Origin: Corynespora cassiicola
Lineage: Eukaryota; Ascomycota; Dothideomycetes; Pleosporales; Corynesporascaceae
Reading direction: 5' to 3'
Assembly: GCA_022059125.1 (NCBI GenBank)
Contig: JAEUWY010000001.1
Coordinates: 4,278,001-4,342,000, forward strand
Length of the DNA: 64,000 bases
Shown here: one piece after another, positions 61,195 to 64,000 of the stretch
Layout: each line of letters begins with the position of its first letter
How positions within the stretch are numbered: position 1 is the stretch's first letter
Program-made: the position numbers and the translations under genes
Notes under the pieces: model-generated
Database searches by the model: none
The model's input: the letters and a program-made list of their open reading frames with translations, nothing else
What the model was told of the DNA's origin: nothing

Positions 61195-62335
61195 CGTGAG
61201 AAGTGCTATCAAGCTGAAGTGTCCCTGTCAGCAATATGTGGAGATGGACTCTGGGGTTGGACGCCTAATTAGCTTGGATGTACTATGCTTATTAGTCATA
61301 GTGGCCTAGTTAGTTATCTTCGGCAGAGCATAAGCACTTGTACATCCCAAGTAAAGTGCGTATATAGAGGATGATACTCATTTATCATAGCTGACGGAAA
61401 GTGTCAAGATAAGGAGCCACTAGGTATCGCAATACCTTAAGTGCTGCCCTAGTTTGGACTTGATTGGAACCCTTCGGCATTGTATTGCTGCTCTCCAGTA
61501 ATACACTCATCATTTTTTCCTCGACTGAGCCATTGGGTCGAGAAGAAAGTTTACTTTGGACGCTTTGCATGACCTTTTTGACCGGTCGAGTCCGGCCCAC
61601 TGATAATGGCTGGTGACAAATTCGTTATGCTATATTAAAGGCTTTTACCCATATACCCACCAGCGCTGAAACTGCGAACCAGTCGTTCGTCGTCACCAAA
61701 TATTTCAATGTTTTCCTGCTGTAGAATCGAGCCATCACAAGGGTGGTATCTAGAACAGAAATGGTCACAATAACACCAATTGCAAGGCTACAAGAAGGAA
61801 TGTCGAGGGATATGTTTGAGCCCTCAGAACAGACATCCCAAACGTTGGGTTCAAGGTGGAAAGGCAACTGTGTCGTTGAGAATAACCACCCATAACTATG
61901 TTGAGTAAGTCAACACAAACAGATACACGTTCTTGTGGTTGCATGATGCTGCACGGCATACTCCAAAAAGTTGACCCAACAAGAACCATGAGCCATTTTT
62001 TCACGATACTTTTTGGACCCACGGCACATAGACAAAATTCAAAGGCTAACGGTACTTGCATCACATGGCCAAAGATGCTCGGTCCTGTGCCGCAACCCTC
62101 ATTGTCTGGTTGGGGGCAGAGCCACGTAAGAATCCCGATCACTTGGGAACCTCGCTAGCTGATCAAATGAGATTTCAAAATTCCATCAAAATACCCGTGT
62201 TCATATACTTGATAGTTAAGCCGAGTTAGATCAATGTCGTTCGATCCTTTTTGCGCCTTGGGGCGAAGAACATACGCCACATTTGCAACTTTGGACAATC
62301 TCAAGTCTCTTTTAATCGCTAAAAAGTCTTCAAAC
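61195..62335. other. Region between the two P450 genes
   Basis: AT-rich 1.1 kb shared upstream region of the head-to-head P450 genes. Apart from the rhodopsin-like fragment at 61625-61867, no gene is supported. Confidence 0.55.
61625..61867 (-). pseudogene. Fragment of a fungal rhodopsin-like (PTH11-type) membrane protein
   Basis: An open stretch of 80 codons without an ATG. It contains a strongly hydrophobic helix (LAIGVIVTISVLDTTLVMARFY) immediately followed by SRKTLKYLVTTNDWF and a second hydrophobic start AVSALVG. This is the TM1-RxYxRx-DDW-TM2 order of the fungal 'rhodopsin' domain of PTH11-like receptors. The remaining five helices cannot be found in any frame on either side. Most likely a decayed remnant; an unrecognised multi-exon gene cannot be excluded. 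Confidence 0.35.
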
Positions 62336-63924
62336 ATGGCTTTTGTCGCTATTGTGCTATTTTTGATACTCTTTCTTGCTTTTCTACGTACATCTTTATA
62401 CGTAAAGTTGAGGCGATCAGTTGCACGCCGGGCCGTCCCTCGCAACGATAACTGCGTCGAGCCACCACACTATCTGCATCAGGATCTCAAGCTAGGCCAC
62501 GACCTCATAGATCTCACCAAGCAAGCGTTCAAGGAAAACAGATATTTAGAGTTCACACAAGACCTCCACAGCCAGTATGGAAGGACGTTCAAGACGATAT
62601 ATGAAGGCAAAGTTATACTTAAAACGAGCGATCCTGAAATATCGAAAGCAGTCTACGCAACTCATTTCGAAAACTTCGGGATGCAACCAATCCGTTACGA
62701 GGGAGGTAAAGGATTCTTTGGTGATGGCATCGTCGTTACCGATGGCGCACAGTGGAAACGGAGCCGGACGTTGCTCGTACCCGTCTTCAAGATCGCGCAC
62801 ATTGTGAATTTTGATCGATTACACCGCCATGTCGGAATTTTCATGGATCTTCTTCCACAAGATGGATCAGCCATTGACTTGATGCATTTGCTCAAACGAC
62901 TGGTAAGCTACTTTTCAAAAAGAGTCTTTGCTAGATGCTGAAGTTATGTGCTAGACCCTTGATCTTTCCAGCGAATTCATCTTCGGTAAAGCCATGGGAG
63001 CCCTCGCATCCCCCGAATCATGCAAAGGATTCATCGATGCCTTCCTGAACGCTCAACGAGGCTTTCCAGTCTCATCTCTGCGCGACAAAAAGTGGCAAGA
63101 GTCCTGCGACATGGTCACAAAATACATCGACGATCGGGTGGAGGAAGCCATACAGCGGGTGTCCTCAAAAAAGAGCGTAGCTGATGACACGGTCATGGAC
63201 AAACATATCAGACTAATCGATGAGTTAGCTAGGGAGACTCAAGACCGTTTCGAACTTAGATATCTCGCTCTCGGCGTATTCAACCCATCCCACGACACCG
63301 TTGCCGCAGTATTGGGTAACCTCTTCTTCCATCTGGCTCGCCACCCACACGTCTGGAGAAAACTTCGCGGGGAGATCCTACCCACATCAAACCAACTGCT
63401 GACCTACACACTCCTCAATTCGTACAAATATCTGAACTGGTCGCTTCGCGAAAGTAAATGCTCATTCGAACAGTCCCTAGTAAACCAGGCTAACATTTCC
63501 CTCAGCCCACCGTCTAACCCCCATCGTCCCCTCCACCATCCGCGAATGCCTCCAAACCTGCGTCCTCCCCGTGGGCGGCGGCCCCGATGGCAAAAGCCCC
63601 CTCTTAGTCGAAGAGGGAACTTGGATCGAAACGAACTTCCGCCTATCCCAACGGGACAAAGCCTTCTGGGGCGAAGATGCAGAAGTGTTTCGACCAGAGC
63701 GATGGGAAACTGTCCGGCCTACGTGGGAGTTTACGCCATTTCTTGGCGGTCCTAGGATCTGTCCGGCGCTCAAGTTGGTGTATACCGAGTGTCAGTACAT
63801 TGCGGTTGCGATTTTGAGGAAGTTTGAGGGGTTGGAGAATCGGGATCCGGTGGTGGAGTGGGTGGAAGAGAGAAGGTTGCTGTATCGGAGTAAGAATGGG
63901 GCGGTTGTGGGGTTGATAACTTGA
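62336..63924 (+). CDS. Cytochrome P450 (second of pair, CYP52/63-like)
   Basis: Three exons: 62336-62902, 62955-63453, 63506-63924 (two 52 bp introns), 494 residues. I chose the ATG at MAFVAIVLFLILFLAFLR, which places the membrane anchor at the N terminus; an in-frame ATG 102 bp upstream exists. Marks of the n-alkane/fatty-acid hydroxylase-type P450s: HSQYGRTFKT, IRYEGGKGFFGDGIVVTDGAQWKRSR, LSSEFIFGKA. The K-helix E355-T-H-R358 is formed only after splicing, since the second intron falls inside ETHR. PERW (419-422) and the heme loop FLGGPRICPALK with Cys441 follow; the usual Gly two residues after the Cys is Ala443. The I-helix NPSHDTVA keeps D-T. Substrate unknown; the family hydroxylates long-chain aliphatic substrates at the ER. 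Confidence 0.87.
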
Positions 63925-64000
63925 GGGGAGTGGATGTGCTTTGGTTTGGAGGGGTGTCTAAGGACGTTCATTGTGTTGGAAATGGATGGGATTATATTAG

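Noticed and set aside
62234..62335. Upstream in-frame ATG of the second P450
   Set aside because: Would put 34 residues ahead of the membrane anchor; the ATG at 62336 fits P450 topology better. Not excluded.

Overview
The window is a piece of a filamentous ascomycete (Pezizomycotina) genome. The evidence is short introns, mostly 48-90 bp, with GTAAGT-like donors and CTGAC/CTAAC-like branch sites; typical fungal families (GH76 DFG5/DCW1-type, GH16, NACHT-ankyrin STAND protein, cytochromes P450, fused ARG5,6); and wide, GC-rich, low-complexity intergenic stretches. The genus cannot be told from sequence alone. I support 19 genes and one gene fragment. Exon structures were built by hand from splice signals and reading-frame continuity; in nearly every model the summed exon length is an exact multiple of three.

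Left part (1-17 kb): an Arg/Ser-rich glycine-zipper protein (-), a four-exon NACHT-ankyrin STAND/NLR-like protein (+), a secreted GH16 beta-glucanase (+), a small phosphatidylinositol-phosphate-kinase-like protein (-) and a 'pathogen-related' SnoaL/NTF2-like protein (+).

Middle (17-52 kb): a PHO80/Pcl-type cyclin (+) after a 4.6 kb low-complexity leader region holding a (TG)34 microsatellite and a strong G-quadruplex motif; a divergent pair of secretory-pathway genes, YIF1 (-) and SRP101 (+); a large multi-exon orphan gene (-) in an AT-richer island; a 1221-residue Ser-rich protein ending in a UBA domain (+); a small Prp3_C/DUF1115 protein (-) divergent from the mitochondrial Mg2+ channel MRS2 (+); the arginine-biosynthesis polyprotein ARG5,6 (-); and a synaptobrevin-type v-SNARE (-).

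Right part (52-64 kb): a GPI-anchored GH76 protein (+), the first enzyme of purine synthesis, ADE4 (+), a small protein resembling only the N-terminal part of some Nudix hydrolases (-), and an AT-richer block with two head-to-head P450 genes around a rhodopsin-like membrane-protein fragment. That block looks like an accessory or secondary-metabolism locus running off the right edge.

Housekeeping genes (secretion: YIF1, SRP101, SNARE; amino acid and purine synthesis: ARG5,6, ADE4) lie in GC-rich DNA. The three AT-richer islands (about 5-10 kb, 29-34 kb, 58.4-64 kb) carry the accessory genes: the NLR, the orphan and the P450s. The orphan (29,458-33,783 and upstream) is the best candidate for an undescribed system. 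It is conserved-looking and multi-exon, its first helical segment resembles the N-terminal module of some fungal STAND proteins, yet it has no NACHT or NB-ARC domain.
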